DNA of 64,000 nt from Polyangiaceae bacterium (GTDB lineage: Bacteria > Myxococcota_A > Polyangia > Polyangiales > Polyangiaceae), in NCBI GenBank assembly GCA_020846005.1, contig JADLEQ010000070.1:1-64000 (forward strand), in the 5' to 3' direction. Both the position numbers and the translations under genes were made by a program. Each line of letters starts with the position of its first letter. The stretch's first letter is position 1. Positions 1-8,361 of the stretch are shown piece after piece. The notes under the pieces were generated by a model. That model was not told the DNA's origin, made no database searches, and saw only the letters and a program-made list of their open reading frames with translations.

Positions 1-29
1 CCCTTGACCCTTGACCCCTGAACCCTTGA
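1..29. repeat. degenerate heptamer repeat CCCTTGA
   Basis: Four head-to-tail copies of a CCCTTGA-like unit open the window (CCCTTGA, CCCTTGA, CCCCTGA, ACCCTTGA). The array may continue upstream of the window edge. I see no coding function. Confidence 0.6.
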
Positions 30-327
30 ACAGCCGGCACGGGAGGCGTGGTGACGTCGGGTCTGCCTGACGGCGAGGGCCCGGGGCTCGAGCCGGGGTC
101 CGGGGGCGGAGCCCCCGGCGCGCCCGCCCCGCCGGCGCGGGCGCCCACCGCGGCAGCCGGGGCGGAGGCCGCCGCGCGACCCCGCGCGCGCCCGCCTCCC
201 GCGCGAGCACCGCTTCACCGTGGGCGACTGGCTGATCGAGGGGGCCCCCGCGCCCGCCCCCCGCCGCCCTCGCGGTCGGACGTTCCCGAACCGTCCGGCG
301 GCCACGGCGCCTTGCCCGGGGTGGTGG
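30..327. other. GC-rich stretch without a convincing gene
   Basis: No frame here gives a protein I recognise. The open frames are rich in Arg, Pro and Ala, as expected for non-coding DNA of this GC content. A short plus-strand stretch near 204-240 reads FTVGDWLIEGAP and could be a trace of coding sequence, but nothing around it supports a gene. The imuA regulatory site begins at 328. Confidence 0.4.
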
Positions 328-343
328 CTGATATTATGTTCAG
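328..343 (+). promoter_or_regulatory. LexA-like SOS box before imuA
   Basis: CTGATATTATGTTCAG is an imperfect palindrome with CTGA and TTCAG ends. It resembles the LexA box reported for Myxococcus xanthus, which ends in GTTCAG. A -10-like TATTAT (332-337) lies inside it, so a bound repressor would block the promoter. It ends 3 nt before the imuA ATG, leaving no room for a ribosome binding site. A matching box precedes dnaE2. Confidence 0.65.
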
Positions 344-346
344 TGC

Positions 347-1201
347 ATGGCCCTGCCGGCGCATCTCCTCGAGCAGCTACCTCGAGAAATCCTCAGTAAG
401 ATTCAGCAAGATACTGGTAGTTCTTCAAGTCGGGTCGAGGTGCTGCCGCTCGGGGTCTCGGGGCTCGAGGCGGTGCTCGAGGGGGGCGGGCTGCCGCGGG
501 GAGGGGTCGTCGAGCTCGCGGTGCAGAGCGAGGGCTCGCTCGGGGTGAGCCTCGGGCTCGCGGCTTGTCGGAGCGCCCAGCGGGAGTCGCTCGCGCGGGG
601 GGCGCGGGAGGCCGCGTGGTGTGCGTTCGTGGATGGGGAGGGTACGCTGCACGCGCCGGGGGTCGCGGCGGCCGGGGTGGCGCTGGAGCGGCTGCTCGTC
701 GTCCGGGCGGGGGGGGCCGGGGCGCAGGCGGTGGCGCGGGCGGCCGTGCGCCTGGTCGAGTCGCGCGCCTTCGCGGTGGTCGTCGTCGATACGCTGGCGC
801 ACGGGGGAGGGGGGCCCGTCTCGCTCGCGGCCTGGCCGCGCGTGGTGCGCCGGCTCGCGGCGAGCGCCGCCGAGAGCCACACGTGCGTCGTGCTCGTCAC
901 GGATGCGGCGTCCCACCGCCCGCTGCCGCTGCCCGTCGCGCAGCGGATCGAGCTGGCGCGTAGCGCGCCCGAGCGGCTCGTGGTCCGCGTGGCGAAAGAT
1001 CGGCGGGGGCGCGTCTCGGCGCCGCACGCCGTGCCCTGGGCCGCGGGAGCCCTCGCCGCGCCCTCGGTGGCGGCGCGGCCCTCGCTCGCGCCCGTGCGCC
1101 GGGCGTCGTCGCGCGGGGGGCGGGCGGCGGCTGGGCGCGCGGGGGAGCCGCGGCCCGCGGCGTGGTCCGGGGCGGGCGCGCGCTCCACGGCGGGAGGGTG
1201 A
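347..1201 (+). CDS. imuA: ImuA, mutasome RecA/SulA-like protein
   Basis: This 284-residue protein belongs to the ImuA family, the RecA-like accessory factor of the ImuA-ImuB-DnaE2 translesion synthesis mutasome. The N-terminal region reads LPLGVSGLEAVLEGGGLPRGGVVEL, split here as LPLGVSGLEAVL and GGLPRGGVVEL, the position where RecA relatives start their ATPase core. A clear Walker A lysine is missing, as is common in ImuA. A hydrophobic strand FAVVVVDTLA follows near residue 143. The last 40 residues are a low-complexity Arg/Ala/Gly tail. The ATG at 347 is the only early ATG; it lies 3 nt past a LexA-like box, so the mRNA is probably leaderless. The stop overlaps the imuB start (GTGA). Identification rests on the protein and on the imuB-dnaE2 context. 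Confidence 0.8.
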   Translation: MALPAHLLEQLPREILSKIQQDTGSSSSRVEVLPLGVSGLEAVLEGGGLPRGGVVELAVQSEGSLGVSLGLAACRSAQRESLARGAREAAWCAFVDGEGTLHAPGVAAAGVALERLLVVRAGGAGAQAVARAAVRLVESRAFAVVVVDTLAHGGGGPVSLAAWPRVVRRLAASAAESHTCVVLVTDAASHRPLPLPVAQRIELARSAPERLVVRVAKDRRGRVSAPHAVPWAAGALAAPSVAARPSLAPVRRASSRGGRAAAGRAGEPRPAAWSGAGARSTAGG

Positions 1202-2964
1202 GCGCCGTGCTCACCTCGCCTCCGCGGCGGGTCGTCGCCGTCGTGCTGCCGGAGCTCCCCTGCGAGCTCGAGCTGCTCAGGCTGCGGATCGGCGCGTCGG
1301 TCGCGCGCGAGCCGGCGTCTCGGGTGGCGTGGGGGGAGCTGCCGCTCGCCGTCACGCTGCCCGGGGCGGGCGTCCTCTGCGCCGTGAGCGAGGCGGCGCG
1401 CGGCTACGGGGTGCGCGAGGGGCAGGCGGTCGCCGAGGCCCGCGCCCTCGTCTCACGGCTGGTCGTGCGCGAGCTCCCGCTCGAGCAGCTCGAGCAGGCG
1501 CTCGGTCGTGTGGCGGAGTCGGCGCTGTCCTTCGGCCCCCTCGTCGCGCTCGAGCTGCCGGATACCGTGTGGGTCGAGGTGACGGGCGCCGCCCACCTCG
1601 CGGGGGGCGAGGCCGCGCTCGTGGAGGAGCTGGCGGCCCGGGCGCGCGGGCTCGGGCACGTGGCGCGGGTCGTGCTCGCGTCGGGGCCTCGCCTGGCGCA
1701 GGCGCTGGCGCGCTGGTCGCCGGAGGTCGCGCGCCAGCGCGGGGCGCTCGTCGTGGCGCCCTCGCGCGAGGCGGAGCTCGTCGCCGCGCTGCCCGTGGTC
1801 GCGCTCGGGCCGCCGAGCGGCGTCTTCCTCCCCGAGCCGCGCGCCCTGTTGAGCGCCGAGCGCCTCGAGCACCTGGCCCGGCTCGGGCTCGGCACGCTGG
1901 GCGCGCTCGCGCGGCTCCCGCGCGAGGCCGCGGCGCCCCGCCTCGGGCCGCACGCGAGCGCGGTGCTCGATCTCTGCGCCGGGCGGGATGAGGCTCCCCT
2001 CGTCCCCTATCGCCCCCCGTCCGTGCTGGTCGAGTCCGCGGAGTGGGAGCCGGCGGCGGGCAGCAGGGAGCCGCTGCTGTTCGTGCTCCGCGGGCTCACG
2101 GCCCGGCTCGCGTCGCGGCTCGCGGGGCGCGGGCTGGCGGTGAGCGCGCTCGAGCTCACCCTCGTGCACGATGCGGGCATGGCGCGGCTCGCGGGCGCCC
2201 CGCCGGTCGAGCGGCTGGCCCTGGAGCTCTCGGCGCCGCTCCGGCGCGAGGAGGAGCTGTGGCGCGTGCTCGCCGCCCGGCTCGAGCGGCTCGCTCTCGC
2301 GGCGCCCGTGGTCGGAGTGCGGCTCGCCGCGCCGGGGCTCGCCCGCACGCAGCCGGTGCAGCTCGAGCTGGCGCGGGTGCAGGGTGGCGTCACCGCGCAG
2401 TCGGGCGTCGAGCGGCTGCCCGCGCTCCTGGCGGAGCTCACGGCCGATCTCGGGCGAGAGAACGTCGGCGTGCTGCGGCGGGTGGATGCCCTGCGCCCGG
2501 AGGCGCAGAGCCGCCTCGTGCGGCCCCCGCGCGCGGGCGCGGAGGCCGGCGTGCGCCGGCGCGGGGGGCGCTCGGCGGCTGGCGCTCCCTCGGCGGAGCA
2601 GGTCGCGCCCGCGCCGGTGGGCCCGTTCCCACCGCCCGCGAGCCTGCTGCGCCGCCCCATGCCGCTCGGCGTCCAGCTCGAGCCGGGCGCGATGGTGACG
2701 CTCGGGCGCCGCCTGTACGTGATCGAGCGGGTCCTGTTCGAGCACCGGCTCGAGGCCGTGGAGTGGTGGACGGGCCGGTCCACCTCGCGGGACTACTTCC
2801 GGCTCTGGCTGTCGGGCGGGAGCGGCCCGAGCCCCGCCACCGAGCCCGGCCGCCCCACGCCGGGCCGGCCGGAGCCCACGGCCGCGCCTCCCGCAGGTCT
2901 GGAGGCGCTCGCCTTCGTAGACAGAGAGACGGGCAAGCGCTGGCTGCAGGGGTGGGTGAGCTGA
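1198..2964 (+). CDS. imuB: ImuB, Y-family polymerase-like mutasome protein
   Basis: This 588-residue protein is ImuB, a catalytically inactive Y-family DNA polymerase that links ImuA, DnaE2 and the beta clamp during damage-induced mutagenesis. It opens with RRVVAVVLPELPCELELLRL, where active Y polymerases carry their first catalytic aspartate. Here that position lies in a D-less VVLPELP, as expected for ImuB. Palm/finger sequence with YGVREGQAVAEARAL follows, then a helix-hairpin-helix stretch near LGTLGALARLP, then a little-finger-like region. The C-terminus contains EWWTGRSTSRDYFRLWLSGG and ends LQGWVS, typical of this family. I chose the GTG at 1198 because it overlaps the imuA stop by 4 nt. 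Transcription should be SOS-controlled with imuA. Confidence 0.85.
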   Translation: MSAVLTSPPRRVVAVVLPELPCELELLRLRIGASVAREPASRVAWGELPLAVTLPGAGVLCAVSEAARGYGVREGQAVAEARALVSRLVVRELPLEQLEQALGRVAESALSFGPLVALELPDTVWVEVTGAAHLAGGEAALVEELAARARGLGHVARVVLASGPRLAQALARWSPEVARQRGALVVAPSREAELVAALPVVALGPPSGVFLPEPRALLSAERLEHLARLGLGTLGALARLPREAAAPRLGPHASAVLDLCAGRDEAPLVPYRPPSVLVESAEWEPAAGSREPLLFVLRGLTARLASRLAGRGLAVSALELTLVHDAGMARLAGAPPVERLALELSAPLRREEELWRVLAARLERLALAAPVVGVRLAAPGLARTQPVQLELARVQGGVTAQSGVERLPALLAELTADLGRENVGVLRRVDALRPEAQSRLVRPPRAGAEAGVRRRGGRSAAGAPSAEQVAPAPVGPFPPPASLLRRPMPLGVQLEPGAMVTLGRRLYVIERVLFEHRLEAVEWWTGRSTSRDYFRLWLSGGSGPSPATEPGRPTPGRPEPTAAPPAGLEALAFVDRETGKRWLQGWVS

Positions 2965-3040
2965 CCCAGGCGGAGCCAGCAGACCCAGGCGGAGCCAGCA
3001 GACCCAGGCGGAGCCAGGCAGACCCAGGCGAGCCGAGGCG
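2963..3040 (+). repeat. 19-bp direct repeats between imuB and dnaE2
   Basis: The unit GACCCAGGCGGAGCCAGCA occurs exactly at 2963-2981 and 2982-3000, with a one-base insertion at 3001-3020, and as a decayed fourth copy from 3021. The array starts on the last bases of imuB and fills most of the gap before dnaE2. No stem-loop with a T run is visible. Confidence 0.85.
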
Positions 3041-3070
3041 CGGCGGCGCCGGGCTTCCCCTCACCTGACA

Positions 3071-3086
3071 CTGCGCATATGTTCAG
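3071..3086 (+). promoter_or_regulatory. LexA-like SOS box before dnaE2
   Basis: CTGCGCATATGTTCAG is a palindrome (CTG-N2-CATATG-N2-CAG) closely matching the box in front of imuA. It ends 6 nt before the dnaE2 GTG. Its central CATATG may double as a -10 element. dnaE2 therefore appears to have its own SOS promoter rather than depending only on readthrough from imuAB. Confidence 0.7.
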
Positions 3087-3092
3087 CTGTCC

Positions 3093-6000
3093 GTGTTCGC
3101 GGAGCTGCTCGCTCGGTCGTGTTTTTCGTTGCTGCGGGGCGCCTCGCAGCCCGAGGAGCTGGTGGAGCGCGCGGGGGAGCTCGGGCTCGCGGCGCTCGCC
3201 GTCGCGGATCGCGATGGCCTGTACGGTGCGGTGCGCGCGTGGGTGGCGGCGCGCGAGCGTGGCCTGCCGTTCGTCGTCGCGGCGGAGCTCTCGCTCGTGC
3301 CCCCGGGCGTCTCGCGCGATCGGCTCGCGAGAGACGCGGCGCGGGGCGCGGGGCGGCGCGCCGGGGGAGGCGTCGAGCCGCCGGTCGTCGTGCTCGCGTG
3401 CGCGGCCCACGCCGGCTACACGAACCTCTGCCACCTGCTCACGCGCGCCCACGCGGGGCTGCCGAAGGGCACGAGCGCGCTCGAGCCCGCGTGGCTCGCC
3501 GAGCGGGCCGAGGGGCTCGTCGCGCTCGTCCCCGCGCCGGACGTGCCGGGCGGCCCCGCCGAGCCGCCGGAGGAGCTGCTCGCGGTGCTGGCGGAGTCGT
3601 TCGGCGCCGAGCGGGCGTTCGTCGCCGTCCATCGCCACCTGACGGAGCACGACGCGCGCCGCGTGGCGGACGCCGAGGCGCGCGCGCGCCGCCACGGCCT
3701 CGAGCTCGTGGCGAGCGCGCGGCCGCTCCTGCACGTGCGCGCTCGCAAGCCCCTCGCCGACGTGCTCACCTGTCTGCGGGAGGGCATCACGCTCGACGAG
3801 GCCGGCACCCGCCTGGCCGCCAACGCCGAGGCGTGCCTGCGCGGCGAGCGCGAGCTCCGCCGGCTGTTCCCTGGCCGGAGCGCCTGGATCGAGCGCACGG
3901 CCGAGGTGGCGTCCGGGCTCCGCTTCCACCTGGGCGAGCTCCGGTATCACTTCCCGTGCTCGCTCGCCGAGGGGGAGACGGCGGACGCGAAGCTCGCTCG
4001 CCTGGTCGCCGAGGGGGGGCTCCGCAGGTACCCGGGAGGGGTGCCAGCGGCGGTCGGCGCGCAGCTCGAGCGCGAGCTCGCGCTCATCGCGACGCTCGGG
4101 GTGGCGCCGTACTTCGTCTCCACGTGGGAGATCGTCGAGATCGCCCGCGCGAAGCAGATCCTCTGCCAGGGGCGGGGGAGCGCGGCGAACAGCGCCGTGT
4201 GCTTCGTGCTCGGGATCACGGCCGTCGATCCGGCGCGATCCAGCCTGCTGTTCGAGCGCTTCATGAGCGCGGAGCGCCACGAGCCGCCGGACATCGACGT
4301 GGACTTCGAGCACGAGCGGCGGGAGGAGGTGATCCAGGCGATCTACGAGCGCTGGGGCCGCGATCGGGCGGCGATGGTGTGCGAGGTGATCCGCTGGCGC
4401 GCCCGCAGCGCGCTGCGCGAGGTCGGCAAGGCGCTCGGGCTGTCCCTGGAGCAGGGTGAGCGGCTGAGCCACGCCGTCGTCGGGTGGGAGCACGTCGAGG
4501 CCTGCGAGCCCCGGCTCGCCGAGCACGGCTTCGACGTGACGGACACCCGGGTGCGAGAGGTGGTGGCGCTCGCGCGTGAGCTGGAGGGCATGCCGCGGCA
4601 CCTCTCGATCCACGTCGGGGGCTTCGTGTTGTCGGCGAGCCCGCTCGCCGAGGTGGCGCCGGTGGAGCCGGCGCGGATGCCCGGGCGCACCGTGATGCCC
4701 TGGGACAAGGACGACATCGACGCGCTCGGCTTCTTCAAGGTCGACGTGCTCGGCCTCGGCATGCTGACGGCGATCCGCAAGGCGCTCGCCTTGCGCCACG
4801 CCGAGCTCACACCGGAGGAGCCGTTCGACCCGCTGGAGGCGCTCGCGTCGCTGCCGGCGGAGGATCCGCGCGTCTACGCGCTCTGCTCGCGCGCCGACAC
4901 CGTCGGGATCTTCCAGATCGAGAGCCGGGCGCAGCAGGCGATGCTCCCGCGGCTCCGGCCGGCGTGCTTCTACGATTTGGTCGTCGAGGTGGCGCTCGTG
5001 CGCCCCGGCCCCATCCAGGGCGGCATGGTGCACCCCTACCTCCGCCGGAGGAACGGCGAGGAGCCGGCCGTCGCGCCGCACCCTTGCCTGGAGCCGATCC
5101 TCGCGCGCACGCTCGGCGTGCCGCTGTTCCAGGAGCAGGTGATGCAGATCGCCATCGTGGGCGCCGGCTACACCGGCGGCGAGGCGGACCGGCTGCGGCG
5201 CGACATGGCCGCGTGGCGTCGCACGGGCCGGCTCCTCCAGCACCGGCAGCGGCTGCTCGATGGCTTCGCGGTGCGCGGGATCCGGCCGGAGTTCGGGGAG
5301 GCGCTGTTCGAGCAGATCAAGGGCTTCGGGGAGTATGGATTCCCCGAGTCCCACGCGGCGTCGTTCGCCCTGCTCGTCTACGCCTCCGCGTGGCTGAAGG
5401 CGTGGTACCCGGCGGAGTTCGTCTGTGCGCTGCTGGCGTCGCAGCCCATGGGCTTCTACTCGCCGTCCAGCCTGGTGCGCGACGCGCGCGAGCACGGCGT
5501 GGTCGTGCGCGAGCCCTGCGTGCTCCGGAGCGAGTGGGACGCCCGGCTCGAGCGCGATCCGGCGCCGGCCGGGGAGGGGAGGGCGGCCCGCGCGCCCGCG
5601 CTGCGGCTCGGCCTGCGCCTCGTGCGCGGGATCGGCGAGGCGACCGCGCTGCGCGTCGTCGCGGCGCGCGAGCCGCGCCCGCCGGCGACGATCGGCGAGC
5701 TCGAGCGCCGGGCGGCGCTCCGGCGGGACGAGCTCGAGGCGCTCGCCGAGGCGGGGGCGCTCGCCGCGCTCGAGCCGGATCGGCGTCAGGCGCTCTGGCA
5801 GGCGCGCGCGCCCCGGGCCCCCGGGCTCTTCGCCGAGCACGAGCCAGCGGAGCCGCGCCCCGCGCTGCCGGCGCTGCGGGCGGCCGAGCGGCTCGCCCTC
5901 GACTACGAGCGCAAGGGGCTCTGCCTCGACGATCACCCGCTGCGGCTGCTGCGCGCGGGGCTCGGCGCGCGGCGGGACGTAGCGCCCGTCGCCACCTGCG

Positions 6001-6359
6001 CGCGCTTCGCCACGCTCCCGCGCGGCGCCGCGGCGAGCGTCGCGGGCCTCGTCCTCGGCCGGCAGCGCCCGGCGACGGCGAGCGGCGTCGTGTTCGTCAC
6101 GCTGGAGGACGAGACGGGCGTCGTGAACGTGATCGTGCGCCCCGCGGTGTGGGAGCGCGATCGGCTCGCGGGGCGGTTCGCCACCGTGTTGCTCGTGGAG
6201 GGCACCGTCGAGCGGCAGGCGATCGCACCGCGCCGCGACGAGAGCGCCATCGCGCGCGCGAACGGCCCGACCCCGGTGGTGCACCTGCTCGCGAGCCGGC
6301 TCGTGCGGCTCGACGTGCCGGGCCAGGCGGTCGCGGCGCGCTCGCGCGACTTTCGCTGA
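3093..6359 (+). CDS. dnaE2: error-prone DNA polymerase DnaE2 (ImuC)
   Basis: This 1088-residue protein is the catalytic polymerase of the mutasome, a C-family alpha subunit that extends DNA past lesions with ImuB. The N-terminal PHP domain begins FAELLARSCFSLLRGASQPE, the standard DnaE2 opening (FxELxxxSxFSFLxGAS). The polymerase aspartates lie in PDIDVDF (residues 399-405), and the third conserved region is KVDVLGLGMLT. A helix-hairpin-helix region and a C-terminal OB fold (FVTLEDETGVVNVIV) complete the family layout. The length is normal. The start is GTG at 3093, forced by the conserved N-terminus; an ATG at 3079 is out of frame and lies in the LexA-like box. The gene ends 7 nt before the convergent PP2C gene. 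Confidence 0.92.
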   Translation: MFAELLARSCFSLLRGASQPEELVERAGELGLAALAVADRDGLYGAVRAWVAARERGLPFVVAAELSLVPPGVSRDRLARDAARGAGRRAGGGVEPPVVVLACAAHAGYTNLCHLLTRAHAGLPKGTSALEPAWLAERAEGLVALVPAPDVPGGPAEPPEELLAVLAESFGAERAFVAVHRHLTEHDARRVADAEARARRHGLELVASARPLLHVRARKPLADVLTCLREGITLDEAGTRLAANAEACLRGERELRRLFPGRSAWIERTAEVASGLRFHLGELRYHFPCSLAEGETADAKLARLVAEGGLRRYPGGVPAAVGAQLERELALIATLGVAPYFVSTWEIVEIARAKQILCQGRGSAANSAVCFVLGITAVDPARSSLLFERFMSAERHEPPDIDVDFEHERREEVIQAIYERWGRDRAAMVCEVIRWRARSALREVGKALGLSLEQGERLSHAVVGWEHVEACEPRLAEHGFDVTDTRVREVVALARELEGMPRHLSIHVGGFVLSASPLAEVAPVEPARMPGRTVMPWDKDDIDALGFFKVDVLGLGMLTAIRKALALRHAELTPEEPFDPLEALASLPAEDPRVYALCSRADTVGIFQIESRAQQAMLPRLRPACFYDLVVEVALVRPGPIQGGMVHPYLRRRNGEEPAVAPHPCLEPILARTLGVPLFQEQVMQIAIVGAGYTGGEADRLRRDMAAWRRTGRLLQHRQRLLDGFAVRGIRPEFGEALFEQIKGFGEYGFPESHAASFALLVYASAWLKAWYPAEFVCALLASQPMGFYSPSSLVRDAREHGVVVREPCVLRSEWDARLERDPAPAGEGRAARAPALRLGLRLVRGIGEATALRVVAAREPRPPATIGELERRAALRRDELEALAEAGALAALEPDRRQALWQARAPRAPGLFAEHEPAEPRPALPALRAAERLALDYERKGLCLDDHPLRLLRAGLGARRDVAPVATCARFATLPRGAAASVAGLVLGRQRPATASGVVFVTLEDETGVVNVIVRPAVWERDRLAGRFATVLLVEGTVERQAIAPRRDESAIARANGPTPVVHLLASRLVRLDVPGQAVAARSRDFR

Positions 6360-6366
6360 CGGGCGC

Positions 6367-7662
6367 TCAGCGCCGGAACGGCGCCGGCATGGCGCCGAGC
6401 GGGAGCGTGGCCGGGCCGTTCGCCTCGACGGCGGCCGGCGACGCCGGCTGCGCGAGCAGCTCGCTCGCGTCGTCGAGGCGCAGGCTCTGCACCTGCGCGA
6501 GGCGCCAGAGGAACTTCACGCCGATGAGCGGGTGCGTCGCGAGCAGCTTGCCGAACGCCTCGCGGCCGAGCACGAGCAGCCGGCACGGCTCGAGCGCGCG
6601 CACGCTGGCGGAGCGCCCGCGCTGGGTGAGGAGCGCCATCTCGCCGAAATGGCTCCCCGCGTGCAGCTCCGCGATCTTCTGCCCCTTGCGCAGCACCTCC
6701 GCGCGGCCCGAGGCGAGCACGTACATCGCCTCGCTCGCCGTGCGCTCCTCCACCAGCAGGTCGCCCGCCTGGCGGGTCTCCGTCTTCAGGAGCTCGAGGA
6801 GGGCGAGCAGCTCCGGGTGGCTGAGGTCGGAGAAGAGCACGATGTGGCGGACGGCGTCGAACGCCTCCTGCACCTCGCTCGCGCGCCGCGCGAGCTCGGA
6901 GCTCGCCTGGCGCGGCGGCGCGATCCGGATCGCCACCGCCGTCACGTTGTCCTTGCCGCCGCGCTCGTTGGCGACGGCGATGAGGCGCTCCGCGGTGCCG
7001 GGGAGGGCCCCGATCAGGTGCTGGTGCAGCTCGCGCGGATCCTCGAAGTAGCCGTGGAGGCCGTCGCTGCAGAGCAGGAGCACGTCGCCCGGCAGCACAT
7101 CGAACACGAGGGTGTCCACCTCGACCTTCGCCTGCGTGCCGACCGCCTTGATCAGCACGCTGCCGTGCGGGTGATCTTTGGCGTCCTCGGGCCGGATCAT
7201 CCCGCGGCGGAGCCCCTCGGCGACGAAGGTGTGGTCGTGCGAGACCTGGTTGATGCGATCGCGGCGCGCGAGATAGAGGCGCGAGTCGCCCACGTGCGCG
7301 AGGGCGGCGAGGCCGTCGCGCAGGAGCAGCGCGGTGCAGGTCGTCCCGGCGCCGCGACGCGCGTGCGACTCGCGGCCGAGCGCGTGCACCGCGCGGTTCG
7401 CCTCGTCCACGGCCCGCCGCATGAGCGACGCCATCGCGTCTCGCGCGGCCTCGATCGGCGCGGAGGGGACGGCGCCGAGCCCGGCGGCCACGATGGCCCG
7501 CACCGCCTCGATGGCGCGCGCCGAGGCGACCTCGCCCGCCGCGTGCCCGCCCATGCCGTCGCACACGACGAACAGTCCGAGCGCCCGATCCTCGAGCATC
7601 GAGTCCTCGTTGCGCTCCCGCTTGCGACCCACGTCCGTGGCCGCGCTGACTTCGAGGTCCAT
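6367..7662 (-). CDS. PP2C-type Ser/Thr phosphatase with C-terminal cNMP-binding domain
   Basis: This 431-residue fusion carries a PPM/PP2C protein phosphatase in residues 1 to about 245. Metal-binding motifs are visible: RERNEDS near 15-21, DGMGGHAAGE near 35-44, a DGLHGY motif, and KDNVTAVAIRI near the end of the domain. After a helical linker, residues of roughly 275-400 form a cyclic-nucleotide/CRP-type domain, with GRAEVLRKGQKIAELHAGSHFGEMAL, read here as two parts: the barrel and the phosphate-binding cassette GSHFGEMALL. The classical Arg of a cAMP-binding cassette is replaced within RGRSASVRAL, which does retain RSASV. The protein likely counteracts Ser/Thr kinases, with activity gated by a nucleotide or by protein contact. 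Start: ATG at 7662, because MDLEVSAATDVG is the usual PP2C opening; ATG at 7671 is an alternative. No signal peptide is present. Confidence 0.85.
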   Translation of the reverse strand: MDLEVSAATDVGRKRERNEDSMLEDRALGLFVVCDGMGGHAAGEVASARAIEAVRAIVAAGLGAVPSAPIEAARDAMASLMRRAVDEANRAVHALGRESHARRGAGTTCTALLLRDGLAALAHVGDSRLYLARRDRINQVSHDHTFVAEGLRRGMIRPEDAKDHPHGSVLIKAVGTQAKVEVDTLVFDVLPGDVLLLCSDGLHGYFEDPRELHQHLIGALPGTAERLIAVANERGGKDNVTAVAIRIAPPRQASSELARRASEVQEAFDAVRHIVLFSDLSHPELLALLELLKTETRQAGDLLVEERTASEAMYVLASGRAEVLRKGQKIAELHAGSHFGEMALLTQRGRSASVRALEPCRLLVLGREAFGKLLATHPLIGVKFLWRLAQVQSLRLDDASELLAQPASPAAVEANGPATLPLGAMPAPFRR

Positions 7663-7825
7663 GGCGCGCATCGTACCCGCCGATCCGCCGCCCTGGCGAT
7701 GCCTCCCCCCCCGCCGCGCTCGGCCCGGCGTGCAGCCCGGCGCGCTCCACCCGGCGCGCTCCACCCGGCGCGCCCACCCGGCCCCGCCGCGTGCGGCCCG
7801 CCGTTCGACGGGCTAGCGTGGACGG

Positions 7826-8311
7826 GTGCGCCCGGGCGACGACCCCGAGTTCTTCCGGCTGCCGGCCCCCGAGGGCCGCTCGCGCGAGAGCACGCTGCGC
7901 CTGGACGGCGAGGGGCGGTTCTTCCACGAGGGGGCGCTCATCGAGCGGCCGGCCATGGCGCGGGCGTTCGCGTCGTGGATCGCTCGCCACCCCGACGACG
8001 GCCGCTACATCCTCACCAACGGCTACGACTGGACGTACCTCACCGTCGACGACGTGCCGTTCTTCGTCGAGCGGGCGCGCGCCGACGGCGGCCGGCTCCT
8101 GCTCGGGCTGTCGGACGGCACGGAGGAGCCGCTCGACCCGGCCACGCTCCGCGTAGGGCGCGGCGAGGCCGTCTACTGCACGGTCAAGCGCGGCGCGTTC
8201 GAGGCCCGCTTCACCCGGGCGGCGCAGGCGTCGCTCGCGCCGGTGCTGGCCGAGGCCGCCGATGGCCGCCCCGCGCTCGCGCTCGGCGGGGAGCTCTGGC
8301 CGATCGAGTGA
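7826..8311 (+). CDS. DUF1285-like small protein
   Basis: This 161-residue cytosolic protein resembles the DUF1285 family. It has an N-terminal GEGRFFHEGALIERPAMARAF, split as GEGRFFHEGALI and ERPAMARAF, followed by DDGRYILTNGYDWTYLTVDD and VPFFVERARADGG, matching the family pattern of a WFHEG-type strand then a VEDVPFFV-type strand. The biochemical role of this family is not established, so no function is assigned. The start is GTG at 7826, with a -10-like TAGCGT (7814-7819) only 6 nt upstream. It is followed by a 50-nt gap and then the dehydrogenase gene on the same strand. Confidence 0.6.
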   Translation: MRPGDDPEFFRLPAPEGRSRESTLRLDGEGRFFHEGALIERPAMARAFASWIARHPDDGRYILTNGYDWTYLTVDDVPFFVERARADGGRLLLGLSDGTEEPLDPATLRVGRGEAVYCTVKRGAFEARFTRAAQASLAPVLAEAADGRPALALGGELWPIE

Positions 8312-8361
8312 GCGGCGGCCGGGACGCGGTCGCTCCGCCGTGGTAAGCTTTCGCCCCCGCC

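Noticed and set aside
204-240. Possible gene remnant FTVGDWLIEGAP before imuA
   Set aside because: Too short and isolated; flanking sequence is low complexity and gives no family match.
2793-6284. 1163-codon minus-strand open frame across dnaE2
   Set aside because: An antisense shadow of dnaE2 caused by high GC; no protein family signal.
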